A DNA stretch of 64,000 nucleotides from Alphaproteobacteria bacterium (GCA_020852655.1 JADZAI010000104.1:62001-126000); one strand, 5' to 3'; positions 1 to 9,672 are shown, counted from the first letter of the stretch. Numbers and translations are program-made. Notes: generated from the letters alone by a model not told the origin.

Positions 1-1
1 G

Positions 2-1387
2 AAGATCGCGCACGAACGGCCCTATTCCTTCCTCTTCGAAAGCGTCCAGGGCGGCGAGACCCGCGGACGCTATTCGATCATCGGCTTCGACCCGGACCTC
101 GTGTGGCGCTGCCGTGGGCACGCGGCCGAGCTGGACGAGGGTCAGGGCTTCCGGCCCGAGCCGACACCGCCGCTGACCTCGCTGCGGCAATTGCTGGCGC
201 GTTCGCGGATGGAGCTGCCGCACGGCCTGCCGCCGATGGCGGCGGGCGTGTTCGGCTATCTCGGCTACGACATGGTGCGGCTGGTCGAGCATCTGCCGGA
301 CATGAACCCCGACGCACTGGGTTTGCCCGACGCGATCCTGGTACGGCCGTCGCTGATCGCGATCTTCGACAATGTGCGCGACGAGATCACCCTCGTCACC
401 GCCGTGTGGCCCTCGGCGCTTGGCGCCGACGAGGCGTGGCGGTCGGCAAATGCCCGGCTGGACGCGGTGGAGACGCGCTTGCACGGTGCCCTGCCCCGGC
501 TGGAAGCGGGCAACGCGCCTTGGCCGTCATCGGACCTGCTCGAGTCCAACACGCCGCATGACGAGTATCTCGCCATGGTGGAGCGGGCGAAGGCGTATAT
601 CGCTGCCGGAGACGTCTTCCAGGTCGTGCCGAGCCAGCGCTTCCGCATGCCGTTCGCGCTGCCGCCCTTCGCGCTCTATCGCTCGCTGCGGCGGACGAAC
701 CCGTCGCCATTCCTTTATTTCCTGGATTTCGAGGGTTTCCAGATCGTCGGATCGAGTCCGGAGATCCTGGTGCGGCTGCGCGACGGGACGGTCACGATCC
801 GGCCGATCGCCGGGACGCTGCCGCGCGGTGCGACGCCCGAGCAGGATGTCGCGAACGAGAAGAAGCTGCTGGGCGATCCGAAGGAGCGGGCCGAGCATCT
901 GATGCTGCTCGACCTCGGGCGCAACGATGTCGGCCGCGTCGCGAAGACCGGCACGGTGAAGGTGACGGACTCGTTCTTCATCGAGCGCTACAGCCACGTC
1001 ATGCACATCGTCTCCAATGTCGAGGGCGAGATCGATCCGCGCTACGACGCGATCGACGCGCTGGCGGCAGGCTTTCCGGCCGGGACGCTCTCGGGCGCGC
1101 CCAAGGTGCGGGCGATGGAGATCATCGACGAACTGGAGCGCGAGAAGCGCGGTATCTATGCCGGTGCGGTCGGCTATTTCGCAGCCAACGGCACGATGGA
1201 CACGGCAATCGCGCTGCGCACCGCGGTGGTGAAGGACGGCGTCATGTATGCCCAGGCCGGCGGCGGCGTGGTGGCGGACAGCGATCCCGAGTCCGAATTC
1301 CAGGAGACGGTGAACAAGGCGCGCGCACTCATCCGCGCGGCCGAGGACGCCGTGCGCTTCGTCGACGGCGAGAAGCCGAACGCCTAA
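2..1387 (+). CDS. trpE: Anthranilate synthase component I, 5' end outside window
   Basis: TrpE converts chorismate with glutamine-derived ammonia (from TrpG) to anthranilate, the first step of tryptophan synthesis. The reading frame is open from base 2 to the TAA at 1385-1387 (461 residues). It already shows the N-terminal region with FESVQGG and RYSIIGFDPD, which corresponds to the tryptophan feedback site of the family, so roughly 40 residues lie upstream. Chorismate-binding motifs are clear: IRPIAGTLPRG, LLDLGRNDVGR, FPAGTLSGAPK and QAGGGVVADSDPESEF. GTG at 101 is internal and not the start. Its partner trpG lies 12.5 kb downstream, beyond a block of unrelated genes. Confidence 0.97.
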   Translation, partial: KIAHERPYSFLFESVQGGETRGRYSIIGFDPDLVWRCRGHAAELDEGQGFRPEPTPPLTSLRQLLARSRMELPHGLPPMAAGVFGYLGYDMVRLVEHLPDMNPDALGLPDAILVRPSLIAIFDNVRDEITLVTAVWPSALGADEAWRSANARLDAVETRLHGALPRLEAGNAPWPSSDLLESNTPHDEYLAMVERAKAYIAAGDVFQVVPSQRFRMPFALPPFALYRSLRRTNPSPFLYFLDFEGFQIVGSSPEILVRLRDGTVTIRPIAGTLPRGATPEQDVANEKKLLGDPKERAEHLMLLDLGRNDVGRVAKTGTVKVTDSFFIERYSHVMHIVSNVEGEIDPRYDAIDALAAGFPAGTLSGAPKVRAMEIIDELEREKRGIYAGAVGYFAANGTMDTAIALRTAVVKDGVMYAQAGGGVVADSDPESEFQETVNKARALIRAAEDAVRFVDGEKPNA

Positions 1388-1451
1388 CGTGACGGCTGGC
1401 GCGGGCCTGCTGTTTTCGTCAGGATCGCTCCCATGAGCCCGCGGCGCATCC

Positions 1452-2333
1452 ATGACGCCTGAGCAGCGCGCCGCGCAGCTTTCGTGCTGGCATGGGCGGC
1501 GCGTGACGCCGGAGCCGCTGACGGGCGGGATCACCAACACGAATTTCGTGGTGCGCGACCGGGGCGAGGCCTTCGTCGTGCGCATCGGCGGCGACATTCC
1601 GGTGCACGGCATCCTGCGCCGGAACGAACTCGCGGCGTCACAGGCGGCGTTTGCCGCGGGCGTGTCGCCGGAGGTGGTGCATGTGGAGCCGGGGGCGCTG
1701 GTGATGCGCTTCGTCGCGGGCCGGACATTGAGGGCAGAGGACGTGCGCGACGATGCGATGCTGCCGCGGCTGGTCGATCTCGTGGCGCAGGCGCATCGCG
1801 AGATACCGAAGCATCTGCGCGGCGCGCCTGCGATGTTCTGGGTGTTTCATGTCGTGCGGGACTACGCGCATACGCTCGCTGCCGGGCGGAGTTCGCATGC
1901 GGCACGGCTGCCGCATCTGCTGGCGGCGGCGGAGGCGCTGGAGCGCGCGGTCGGCCCGGTGGAGATCGTCTTCGGGCACAACGATCTGCTGGCGGCAAAT
2001 TTCATCGACGACGGCGCGCGCATCTGGCTGATCGACTGGGACTATGCGGGGTTCAATTCGCCGCTGTTCGATCTCGGCGGCCTCGCGTCGAACAGCGAGG
2101 TCAGCGCGGCGCAGCGCGAGCGCATCCTGGCGCAGTATTTCGGACGGCCGGTGACGGATGAGCTGCGGCGGCGGGCGGCGGCGATGATGGCGGCGGCGCT
2201 GCTGCGCGAGGCGATGTGGTCGATGGTGTCGGAAATCCATTCGGCGCTGGACTTCGATTATGCCGCCTACACTGCCGACTATCTCAGCCGCTTCAACGCC
2301 GCCTATGCCGCTTTTGAGGAGATGAGCCGGTGA
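1452..2333 (+). CDS. Choline/ethanolamine kinase-like phosphotransferase
   Basis: A 293-residue small-molecule kinase of the aminoglycoside phosphotransferase / choline kinase fold. The Brenner motif HNDLLAANF is at 176-184 (catalytic D178, N183) and the metal-binding IDWDYAG at 194-200 (D195). An N-terminal GGITNTNFVV segment matches the nucleotide-binding loop. The family phosphorylates choline, ethanolamine or related alcohols in the cytoplasm; the true substrate cannot be read from sequence. It shares a GTGA stop/start overlap with the following dimethylglycine-dehydrogenase-like gene, so both are probably translated together and may act on methylated amines. ATG at 1452 was chosen because it is the first start of the conserved frame. 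Confidence 0.8.
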   Translation: MTPEQRAAQLSCWHGRRVTPEPLTGGITNTNFVVRDRGEAFVVRIGGDIPVHGILRRNELAASQAAFAAGVSPEVVHVEPGALVMRFVAGRTLRAEDVRDDAMLPRLVDLVAQAHREIPKHLRGAPAMFWVFHVVRDYAHTLAAGRSSHAARLPHLLAAAEALERAVGPVEIVFGHNDLLAANFIDDGARIWLIDWDYAGFNSPLFDLGGLASNSEVSAAQRERILAQYFGRPVTDELRRRAAAMMAAALLREAMWSMVSEIHSALDFDYAAYTADYLSRFNAAYAAFEEMSR

Positions 2334-4777
2334 CCACCCTGCCCTCGTCCGCGAAGATCGTGATCGTCGGCGGGGGCATCGTCGGATGCTCGGTCGCCTA
2401 TCACCTGGGCGCCATGGGGATCACGGACGTGATCCTGCTGGAGCGCCACAAGCTGACCAGCGGGTCGACGTGGCACGCCGCGGGGCTCGTCGGGCAGTTG
2501 CGGACGTCGGCGAACATCACGCAGCTCCTCGGCCATTCGGTCGCGCTCTACGACCGGCTGGAGGCGGAGACGGGGCTGGCGACGGGCTGGAAGCGCAATG
2601 GCGGGCTCCGCCTCGCCTGCAACGCCGAGCGCTGGACGGAGGTGAAGCGGCAGGCGACGACAGCGCATTCCTTCGGGCTGGAGATGCATCTGCTGTCGCC
2701 GAAGGAGGCGCAGGACCTCTGGCCGATCATGACGGTCGACGATGTCGTCGGCGCCGCGTTCCTGCCGACCGATGGCCAGGCGAACCCGTCGGACATCGCG
2801 CAGGCACTGGCGAAAGGCGCGCGGATGAAGGGCGTGACCATCGCCGAGGACATCGAGGTCACGGGCTTCGAGATCGTGGACGGCCGGGTGCGGGCGATCG
2901 AGACGGCGCAGGGGCGGATCGGCACGGAGAAGATCGTGCTGTGCGCCGGGCAGTGGACGCGGGCGCTGGCCAAGCGCGCCGGCGTCAACGTGCCGCTGGT
3001 GAGCGTGCAGCATCAATATCTGATCACGGAGCGCATCGCCGGTGTGCCGAGATCGCTGCCGACGCTGCGCGATCCGGACCGGCTGACCTATTACAAGGAG
3101 GAGGTCGGCGGGCTGGTCATGGGCGGCTATGAGCCGAACCCTATGCCGTGGGCGGTGGACGGCCTGCCCGAGGGCTTCCACTTCGGCCTGCTCGACACCA
3201 ATGCCGATCATCTCGAGCCGATCATGCAGCTTGCACTGGGGCGCGTGCCGGCGCTGGAGACGGCGGGCATCAAGCAGTTCATCAACGGGCCGGAGAGCTT
3301 CACGCCGGACGGCAATTTCATCCTGGGCGAAGCGCCGGAGGTGCGCGGGCTTTTCGTGGGGGCGGGGTTCAATGCGTTCGGGATCGCGAGCGGCGGCGGT
3401 GCGGGCATGGCGCTGGCCGAATGGGTTGCCAAGGGCGAAGCGCCGTTCGACCTGTGGCCCGTCGATATCCGGCGCTTCGGGCGCAACCATCTCGACGACG
3501 GGATCGTCCGGACACGGACGCTGGAAGCCTATGCCAAGCACTACACGATGGCTTGGCCGTTCGAGGAATACAACAGCGTGCGGCCGCTGCGGCGTTCGCC
3601 GCTCTACGACACGCTGAAGGCGTCGGGGGCCTGCTTCGGCGAGAAGCTGGGGTGGGAGCGGCCGAACTGGTTCGCCGATGCGGCGGCGGGCGAGACGCCG
3701 CGCGACGACTACACCTATGGCCGGCAGAACTGGTTCGCGGCGGTGGGGCGCGAGCATGCGGCGTGCCGCGAGCGCGTGGCGCTGTTCGACCAGACGAGCT
3801 TCGCCAAGTTCATGATGACGGGCCGCGATGCGGAGGCGGCGCTGTCATGGATCTGCGCCAACGAGATCGCGAAGCCGCCGGGCAGCCTCACCTACACGCA
3901 GATGCTGAATGCGCGCGGCGGGATCGAATGCGACCTGACGGTGGCGCGGCTGGCGGAGGACAGGTTCTACATCGTGACCGGAACGGGCGTCGCGACGCAT
4001 GACTTCCACTGGATCGCGCGCAGCATCCCGGCAGGGCTCGACGCGACGCTGACGGATGTGACGAGCGGCTATGCCGTGCTGGCGCTCATGGGGCCGCGGG
4101 CGCGGGATGTGCTGTCGCCAGTGACCAATGACGATGTGTCAAACGCCGCCTTCCCGTTCGGCACGGTGCGCAAGTTGCACGTGGCGGGCGCGGAAGCCTT
4201 TGCCCTCCGCGTGACCTATGTCGGGGAGCTCGGGTGGGAGTTGCATGTTCCGGTCGAGTTCGCGCGGACGGTCTACGATGCGCTGATGGCGGCGGGGCAG
4301 CCGCACGGAATCGCCAATGCCGGGTATCGCGCGATCGAGTCGCTGCGACTGGAGAAGGGCTATCGCGCCTGGGGCAGCGATATCGGGCCGGATCACTCGC
4401 CGCTGGTTGCGGGACTGGGATGGGCGGTGAAGCTGAAGAGCGGGCGGCCGTTCCTGGGACGGGAGGCGATCGCCGCGCAGAAGGCAAGGCCCCTGCCCCG
4501 CCTGATGGCCGGGTTCCTCGTCGATCCGTCGGTCGTGCTGCTGGGACGAGAGACGATCTACCGTAACGGAACGCGCTGCGGTTGGCTGTCGAGCGGCGGC
4601 TTCGGCTACACGCTCGGGAAAAGCATCGGATACGGCTATGTCCGCAACACCGACGGCGTGACGCCGGACTATGTGATGTCAGGCGCCTATGAACTGGAGG
4701 TCGCGTCGGAGAAGGTGCCGGCGACGGCTTTTCTTACGCCGCCGTATGATCCGGGAATGATACGCGTCAAGGTCTGA
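2330..4777 (+). CDS. FAD-dependent dimethylglycine/sarcosine dehydrogenase-like protein with GcvT domain
   Basis: An 815-residue two-part flavoenzyme. The N-terminal half is a D-amino-acid-oxidase-type FAD domain with GGGIVG at 14-19 and STWHAAG around 46-52. In animal dimethylglycine dehydrogenase the His of this motif (here H49) carries FAD covalently. The C-terminal half, from about residue 430, is a GcvT-like folate-binding domain ending in conserved GxxxYxGYG-type segments. Such enzymes demethylate N-methylated glycines and pass the one-carbon unit to tetrahydrofolate. The start is GTG at 2330, overlapping the stop of the kinase gene. The substrate is inferred; sarcosine or another N-methyl amine are alternatives. 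Confidence 0.88.
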   Translation: MTTLPSSAKIVIVGGGIVGCSVAYHLGAMGITDVILLERHKLTSGSTWHAAGLVGQLRTSANITQLLGHSVALYDRLEAETGLATGWKRNGGLRLACNAERWTEVKRQATTAHSFGLEMHLLSPKEAQDLWPIMTVDDVVGAAFLPTDGQANPSDIAQALAKGARMKGVTIAEDIEVTGFEIVDGRVRAIETAQGRIGTEKIVLCAGQWTRALAKRAGVNVPLVSVQHQYLITERIAGVPRSLPTLRDPDRLTYYKEEVGGLVMGGYEPNPMPWAVDGLPEGFHFGLLDTNADHLEPIMQLALGRVPALETAGIKQFINGPESFTPDGNFILGEAPEVRGLFVGAGFNAFGIASGGGAGMALAEWVAKGEAPFDLWPVDIRRFGRNHLDDGIVRTRTLEAYAKHYTMAWPFEEYNSVRPLRRSPLYDTLKASGACFGEKLGWERPNWFADAAAGETPRDDYTYGRQNWFAAVGREHAACRERVALFDQTSFAKFMMTGRDAEAALSWICANEIAKPPGSLTYTQMLNARGGIECDLTVARLAEDRFYIVTGTGVATHDFHWIARSIPAGLDATLTDVTSGYAVLALMGPRARDVLSPVTNDDVSNAAFPFGTVRKLHVAGAEAFALRVTYVGELGWELHVPVEFARTVYDALMAAGQPHGIANAGYRAIESLRLEKGYRAWGSDIGPDHSPLVAGLGWAVKLKSGRPFLGREAIAAQKARPLPRLMAGFLVDPSVVLLGRETIYRNGTRCGWLSSGGFGYTLGKSIGYGYVRNTDGVTPDYVMSGAYELEVASEKVPATAFLTPPYDPGMIRVKV

Positions 4778-4825
4778 CGGATAGGAGAAGCATTGTTCCC
4801 GGCAACCCCTGGAAGGAGAACTCAC

Positions 4826-5359
4826 ATGCGCCTGATGCTTGCTGCTATGGCTTTCGGAACTCTGACCGTACCTGCCCTTGCGGGGGACGAGCCAGCGGCC
4901 GGGATCATGACGACCGGCTATGCCGAGCTGAAGAATGCCGCCGGCGAGGCGGCGGGATCGGCGATGCTGAAGCCCGGGCCGAAGGGTCTCGTGCTGCGCG
5001 TCGAAGCGACCGGACTGACGCCGGGCTGGCACGGCATGCATCTGCACGAGAAAGGCGATTGCAGCGACAACGCCGCCGGCTTCAAGGCCTCGGGCGCTCA
5101 TGCCGGACACGGCGACGGCGTCAAACACGGGCTGCTCAATCCCGAAGGCCCGGAGTTCGGCGACCTGCCCAATCTCTATGCCGGCGCCGACGGCAGCGCG
5201 AAGGGCGAGTTCTATATCGCCGGCGCGACGCTCGACTCGCTGCTCGATGCGGACGGCACGGCGGTCATCATCCACGCTGCGGAAGACGACCACACGGCGC
5301 AGCCTATCGGCAACGCGGGCGGCCGCGTCGCCTGCGGCGTCGTGCAGAAGGCGCAGTAG
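4826..5359 (+). CDS. sodC: Periplasmic Cu/Zn superoxide dismutase
   Basis: A 177-residue exported enzyme that dismutates superoxide in the periplasm. A signal peptide covers about 1-19 (ends VPALA). Copper ligands are H72 and H74 in HGMHLHEKGDC, bridging H92, and H150 in VIIHAAEDD; C79 and C170 should form the disulfide. Zinc ligands H101 and D113 (GDLPN) are present, but the usual third zinc His before GD is E110. ATG 4826 was chosen over the in-frame TTG at 4793 because GGAAGGAG lies seven bases upstream and the signal peptide begins there. It is convergent with the OPT gene, three bases apart. Confidence 0.93.
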   Translation: MRLMLAAMAFGTLTVPALAGDEPAAGIMTTGYAELKNAAGEAAGSAMLKPGPKGLVLRVEATGLTPGWHGMHLHEKGDCSDNAAGFKASGAHAGHGDGVKHGLLNPEGPEFGDLPNLYAGADGSAKGEFYIAGATLDSLLDADGTAVIIHAAEDDHTAQPIGNAGGRVACGVVQKAQ

Positions 5360-5362
5360 CCC

Positions 5363-7345
5363 TCAGTCGTCCACCTTGTAGGCCGCCTGTCGCGCCCAGC
5401 GATAGAGCCAGCCGACAATGGCGATCGCCAGCACCACCGACAGGATCATCTGCACGCTCTCGGGCGGCGCCCAGCCGAAGGCGAGCGGTTCGCCGTCATC
5501 GAGCCCGACGATGAGCGCGGAGAGGGCGACGTTGAAGAGGCTTTCGCCGACGATGAAGCCCGACATCACGAGGACCGCGAGCCGCTTGGCGGGCTCGCCC
5601 GTCTTGTCCCGCGAAACCCAGCGCACATAGAACCAGCCCGCGACGGCACCGATGATGACCGGAACGGTCACGGCGCTCGGCAGATAGATGGCTAGGCCGA
5701 CGCCGAGCGGCGGCAGGCCGTATTTCTCGTTGCTGGAGCGCCGGAGCACGATGTCGGCCATGACGAGGCCGAGGCCGACAAGGGCGCCGATGCCGAGAAG
5801 GCGCCAGTCGAGGCCGCCGCCGATGACGCCCTTTGCAAGGGTCGAGATGAGGGTGGCCTGGGGGGCCGGCAGCGGCTGCTCGGTCACGGCGTGCACATTC
5901 GGCGCGCCGGCGAAGCCGAAGGCCTGATTCAAGAGATCCAGCACCGGCGGTACGACGATCGAACCGGCGATGACGCCGATGACGAGCGCGACCTGCTGCT
6001 TCCACGGCGTCGCGTCGACCAATTGGCCGGTCTTGAGGTCCTGGAGATTGTCGTTGGCGACGACGGCGACGGCGAGGAGGATCGCCGTCACGAAGAGTGC
6101 GAAGGCGATGAGGGCCGTGTCGGCGGCCTCACCCGTCATGCCGCGGCCGATCAGGCCGATGACAAGCGCGGCGCCGAGGACCGACAGGATCGCGACACCG
6201 GAGACCGGGCTGTTGGACGAGCCGATCAGGCCCGCCATGTAGCCGCAGACGGCGGCGGCGAAGAGGCCGCCGATGACGAGATAGACGACGGCGGACCCGA
6301 CCAGCGGCAGCATCAGGCTTTCGATCGCCGAGCCGCTGAGAAAATGCGCGAGGAGCCAGCCCGCGGGCACCAGCAGCGCCACCGACACGATGCCGACGAT
6401 CATGATCGGGATGTCCTGCTCGACCCGCGGCAGGACATCCGTGCCGGCCTTGCGGGCCCGCGCGGCTTCCAGCGAAGCGACGAGGCCGGTCCAGACCGGA
6501 ACGGCGAGCTTGCCCAGCGTCCACAATGCGGCGGCGCCGATGGCACCGGCGCCGATGAAGCGGACATGCGGGCTCCAGGCGGCGCCGGCGAGATCGGCGG
6601 CACTGGCGCCGGGGAGGTCCATGGTGGCCGAAATGACCGGCACGGCGATGCCCCAGGCGATGACGAGGCCGACGGCCATGGCGATGCCGACGGTGATGCC
6701 CATGAGGTGGCCGGCACCGATCAGGGCCAGCGACGACGACGCGCCGAGGCCGGTCGCGCTGGGGCCGATCTTGAGGAAGCCCGCGACTTCGGCCGCCAGC
6801 AGCTTGGCGCCGACAGCAGCGGCGAACAGGGCCGAGACGACCGAGCCCGTCACGACGGCGGCAAGACCGGCCTGTCCTTCACGGACACCTTCACGCGAAC
6901 CCGAACCGACTTTGAGGACCTCGGCGGCGGCGACGCCTTCGGGGTACGGCAGGGTCGATCCCGTCACGAGCGCCCGACGCAGCGGGATCGTGTACATGAC
7001 GCCCAGCGTGCCGCCGATCGCGCAGGCCGCGAAGGTGATCCAGAAGGGTACGTCGCTCCACCAGCCGATGATGAGCAGACCCGGCAGGACGAAGATCACC
7101 GACGCCAGCGTGCCGGCGGCCGAAGCAATCGTCTGGACGATGTTGTTTTCCTGGATCGTCGAATCCTTGAAGGCGCGCAGCAGCGCCATCGAGATCACGG
7201 CGGCGGGAATGGAGGTCGCGAAGGTGAGGCCGAGTTTCAGGCCGAGATAGACTTGGGCGGCGGTGAAGATCAGCGTGATCGCCACGCCGAGCGCGATGCC
7301 GCGGACTGTGATCTCAGTCTGCGGCTCGGCAACGGGTCGGTTCAT
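5363..7345 (-). CDS. OPT family oligopeptide transporter
   Basis: A 660-residue integral membrane protein made almost entirely of hydrophobic segments (about 14-16 helices). The N-terminal ITVRGIALGVAITLIFTAAQ and following LGLKLGLTFATSIPAAV are typical of the OPT/YSL superfamily, whose members import small peptides or metal chelates with protons. The short C-terminal tail (RWARQAAYKVDD) is polar. The gene starts 70 bases downstream of the cfa stop on the same strand and could be cotranscribed with it. The cargo is unknown; no peptide-specific feature can be read from the sequence. Confidence 0.88.
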   Translation of the reverse strand: MNRPVAEPQTEITVRGIALGVAITLIFTAAQVYLGLKLGLTFATSIPAAVISMALLRAFKDSTIQENNIVQTIASAAGTLASVIFVLPGLLIIGWWSDVPFWITFAACAIGGTLGVMYTIPLRRALVTGSTLPYPEGVAAAEVLKVGSGSREGVREGQAGLAAVVTGSVVSALFAAAVGAKLLAAEVAGFLKIGPSATGLGASSSLALIGAGHLMGITVGIAMAVGLVIAWGIAVPVISATMDLPGASAADLAGAAWSPHVRFIGAGAIGAAALWTLGKLAVPVWTGLVASLEAARARKAGTDVLPRVEQDIPIMIVGIVSVALLVPAGWLLAHFLSGSAIESLMLPLVGSAVVYLVIGGLFAAAVCGYMAGLIGSSNSPVSGVAILSVLGAALVIGLIGRGMTGEAADTALIAFALFVTAILLAVAVVANDNLQDLKTGQLVDATPWKQQVALVIGVIAGSIVVPPVLDLLNQAFGFAGAPNVHAVTEQPLPAPQATLISTLAKGVIGGGLDWRLLGIGALVGLGLVMADIVLRRSSNEKYGLPPLGVGLAIYLPSAVTVPVIIGAVAGWFYVRWVSRDKTGEPAKRLAVLVMSGFIVGESLFNVALSALIVGLDDGEPLAFGWAPPESVQMILSVVLAIAIVGWLYRWARQAAYKVDD

Positions 7346-7415
7346 GAAATCATCCGGGCTGGCGGCGCGGGGCCGCGAAGGTTTGACGCCAGAAGCACAT
7401 TGCCGCGCCCTTGCG

Positions 7416-8642
7416 TCAAGCTATCCGCTCGGCGGCCTCGAGCTGTTCCTCGCGCCGCAGCATGTAGTCGCGGGTCAGGGGGAGCGTGTCGACCTGATGG
7501 GTCAACTGGACCTGGGCGACCATGTGCTTGCCATAGCGAAAGCTGAACTCGGCGGCGATCAGGTAGAACTCCCACATGCGGCAGAAGCGCTCGCCAAGCA
7601 GCTCCGCCGCCCTGGCGCGGTTGGCCTGGAAGCGCAGGTCCCAGTTGCGCAGGGTTTCGGCGTAGTGGAGGCGCCAGATCTCGATGTCGGTCACCCACAG
7701 CTTGGCGCCTTCGATGGCGGTCATCGTCTCGGAGAGTGCGGGCGAGTAGCCGCCGGGGAAGATGTATTTGTTGACCCAGCTTCCGGTCGCGCCGGGACCG
7801 CCCTTGCGGCCGATCGCGTGGACGAGCGCGACGCCGTCGGGTTTCAGCAGCGAAGCGACCGTGCCGAAGAAGGCGGGGAAGTTCCTGAGGCCGACATGCT
7901 CGAACATGCCGACCGAGACGATGCGGTCGAACGGTCCCTGGACCTCGCGGTAGTCCTTGAGTTCGAACGTCACCCGATCGGAGAGGCCGCGAGCCGCGGC
8001 GCGTTCGGTCGCGAGGGCGTGCTGTTCCTTGGAGAGCGTGACGCCGACGACGTCGGCGCCGCAATTCTCGGCGATGTAGATCGCCATCGAGCCCCAGCCC
8101 GAGCCGATGTCGAGGACGCGGTGGCCGGGCTTGATGTCGAGCTTGGCGGCGATGTGGCGCAGCTTGGCGACCTGGGCTTCTTCCAGCGTCGCACCGGGGT
8201 CGCGGAAATAGGCGCAGGAGTAGTTGAGCCCCTCGTCGAGGAAGAGCTGGTACATCTCGTTCGAGAGGTCGTAGTGGACCTCGACATTCTTGCGGGAGCG
8301 GCCCTGACTGTTGGAGGGCGCGAGGCGGCGCAGGCGCTTCATCGCGGTGCGCAGCGTCTTCTGCCAGGGCAGCGCGCGCAGCGTTTCGCGGTTCATCGCG
8401 TAGATCGTGAGGAAGTCGCGGAGCGTGCCGTCGTCGAAGGTGAGGCGGCCGTCCATATAGGCCTCGCCTGCCTTCATCTCGGGATTGAAGAGGAAATCGC
8501 GGCCGACCTTGCCGTCGTGGAAGCGGATGGTCGCCTTCGGTCCGGGGGCGCCGGAGGCGGTGTGCGCGACGCCCTTGTGGTCGATCACGGTGAGCGTGCC
8601 GACGCGGATGAAGCGCCGCAGCATGGATTGCAGAAGACTCAT
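7416..8642 (-). CDS. cfa: Cyclopropane-fatty-acyl-phospholipid synthase family protein
   Basis: A 408-residue SAM-dependent methyltransferase that adds a methylene bridge to cis double bonds of membrane phospholipid acyl chains. The SAM site VLDIGSGWGSMA begins near residue 176. YSCAYFRDP at 141-149 includes C143, equivalent to the conserved active-site Cys of E. coli Cfa. The open frame runs up to 8801, but ATG 8642 (MSLLQSMLRRF) is the likely start: TGGAG lies six bases upstream and family similarity begins there. It lies between the LysR gene and the OPT transporter on the same strand. Confidence 0.92.
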   Translation of the reverse strand: MSLLQSMLRRFIRVGTLTVIDHKGVAHTASGAPGPKATIRFHDGKVGRDFLFNPEMKAGEAYMDGRLTFDDGTLRDFLTIYAMNRETLRALPWQKTLRTAMKRLRRLAPSNSQGRSRKNVEVHYDLSNEMYQLFLDEGLNYSCAYFRDPGATLEEAQVAKLRHIAAKLDIKPGHRVLDIGSGWGSMAIYIAENCGADVVGVTLSKEQHALATERAAARGLSDRVTFELKDYREVQGPFDRIVSVGMFEHVGLRNFPAFFGTVASLLKPDGVALVHAIGRKGGPGATGSWVNKYIFPGGYSPALSETMTAIEGAKLWVTDIEIWRLHYAETLRNWDLRFQANRARAAELLGERFCRMWEFYLIAAEFSFRYGKHMVAQVQLTHQVDTLPLTRDYMLRREEQLEAAERIA

Positions 8643-8721
8643 CGCGAACTCCAGAATCGCCCTGCCCCGCGGACGCGCCGCCATGTTCTGCACGCGGAGG
8701 TGCCTCGGCGGAAGCCGAGCG

Positions 8722-9672
8722 TCAAAGTTCGTCCGCCGCCTGGCGCAGCAGCGAGAGCAGCCACGGGATCGGCCCCTGCTCGCCGGCACGGGTGACGGCA
8801 CCCATGGCGAGCGGCGCCGGGACGAAGGAAGGTTCGACCAGGGTCAGCCCGCCGAGCGCTGCCGCCTGCTTCGCCAGCCGGCGCGGGAGGAAGGCGATCA
8901 TCTCGGTCTGCCGGACGATCGAGAGCGCCGAATAGGTGTCGGGCACGGTGAGGGCGCTTTGCGCCTCGCTCTGGATACCGCTGAGCCGCGCGTCGGTGCG
9001 CCAGGCGACGGGGCGCCTCAGGACGCCGTTATTGCCGCGGAGGCGCACGCCGAGGGCCGAGCCGTCGTCCGGCACGATGACGACCTGCGGCAGGTTGCCC
9101 GGCGCCTCTATGGTGCTCTGCGCATCCAGCGCCGGGTGGTCGGAGCGGATGACCCAGACGCCGGTCTCCTGGAAGAGCGGCGTGAAGGTGAAGCGGGGTG
9201 GGACCTCGTCGAAGGCGCCGGCAATCATGTCGAGGCGGCCGCGGTCGAGTTCCTCGGCGAGCAGGTTCTCGCCGCGCACGCGCAGGCGCGCGCGCGGCGC
9301 CAGTTCGACGAAGCGCCGCATGACGCCGGGCAGCAGCACGGAGGTGAAATAGGTCGAGGCGCCGATGATGAACTGGCGGTCACTTTCGCTCGGGTCGAAG
9401 GCCGGCGCGGTAAGGGCGGATTCGAGGTGCTTCAGAGCGTCGATAATCTGCGGCCCGAGTGAGGCGCCGCGGGTCGTCGGCAGCAGGCCATCCGGTCCCC
9501 GAACGAAGAGTTCGTCGTCCAGCGAACGGCGGAGCCGGCCGAGCGCATGGCTGATGGCCGACTGGCTGAGCCCCAGACGCGCGCCCGCCAGCGTGGCGCT
9601 GCGCTCTGCGAACAACGCCTCGAACACACGCAAAAGATTCAAGTCGAGCGATTTGAAATGCACATTGTTCAT
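8722..9672 (-). CDS. LysR family transcriptional regulator
   Basis: A 316-residue LysR-type regulator. The winged helix-turn-helix lies at about 10-65, with recognition helix SQSAISHALGRLR; a periplasmic-binding-protein-like effector domain follows from about residue 95. The N-terminal LDLNLLRVFEALFAERS resembles the NodD/NahR branch, which often responds to aromatic compounds. It is transcribed divergently from a tripartite efflux operon, with a TTGGC-N10-GCCAA inverted repeat in the shared 97-base spacer, so it most likely controls that operon and itself. The inducer is unknown. Confidence 0.9.
   Translation of the reverse strand: MNNVHFKSLDLNLLRVFEALFAERSATLAGARLGLSQSAISHALGRLRRSLDDELFVRGPDGLLPTTRGASLGPQIIDALKHLESALTAPAFDPSESDRQFIIGASTYFTSVLLPGVMRRFVELAPRARLRVRGENLLAEELDRGRLDMIAGAFDEVPPRFTFTPLFQETGVWVIRSDHPALDAQSTIEAPGNLPQVVIVPDDGSALGVRLRGNNGVLRRPVAWRTDARLSGIQSEAQSALTVPDTYSALSIVRQTEMIAFLPRRLAKQAAALGGLTLVEPSFVPAPLAMGAVTRAGEQGPIPWLLSLLRQAADEL

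Noticed and set aside
5891-7546. A 551-residue plus-strand open frame opposite the OPT transporter
   Set aside because: Low-complexity charged sequence antisense to a clear membrane protein.
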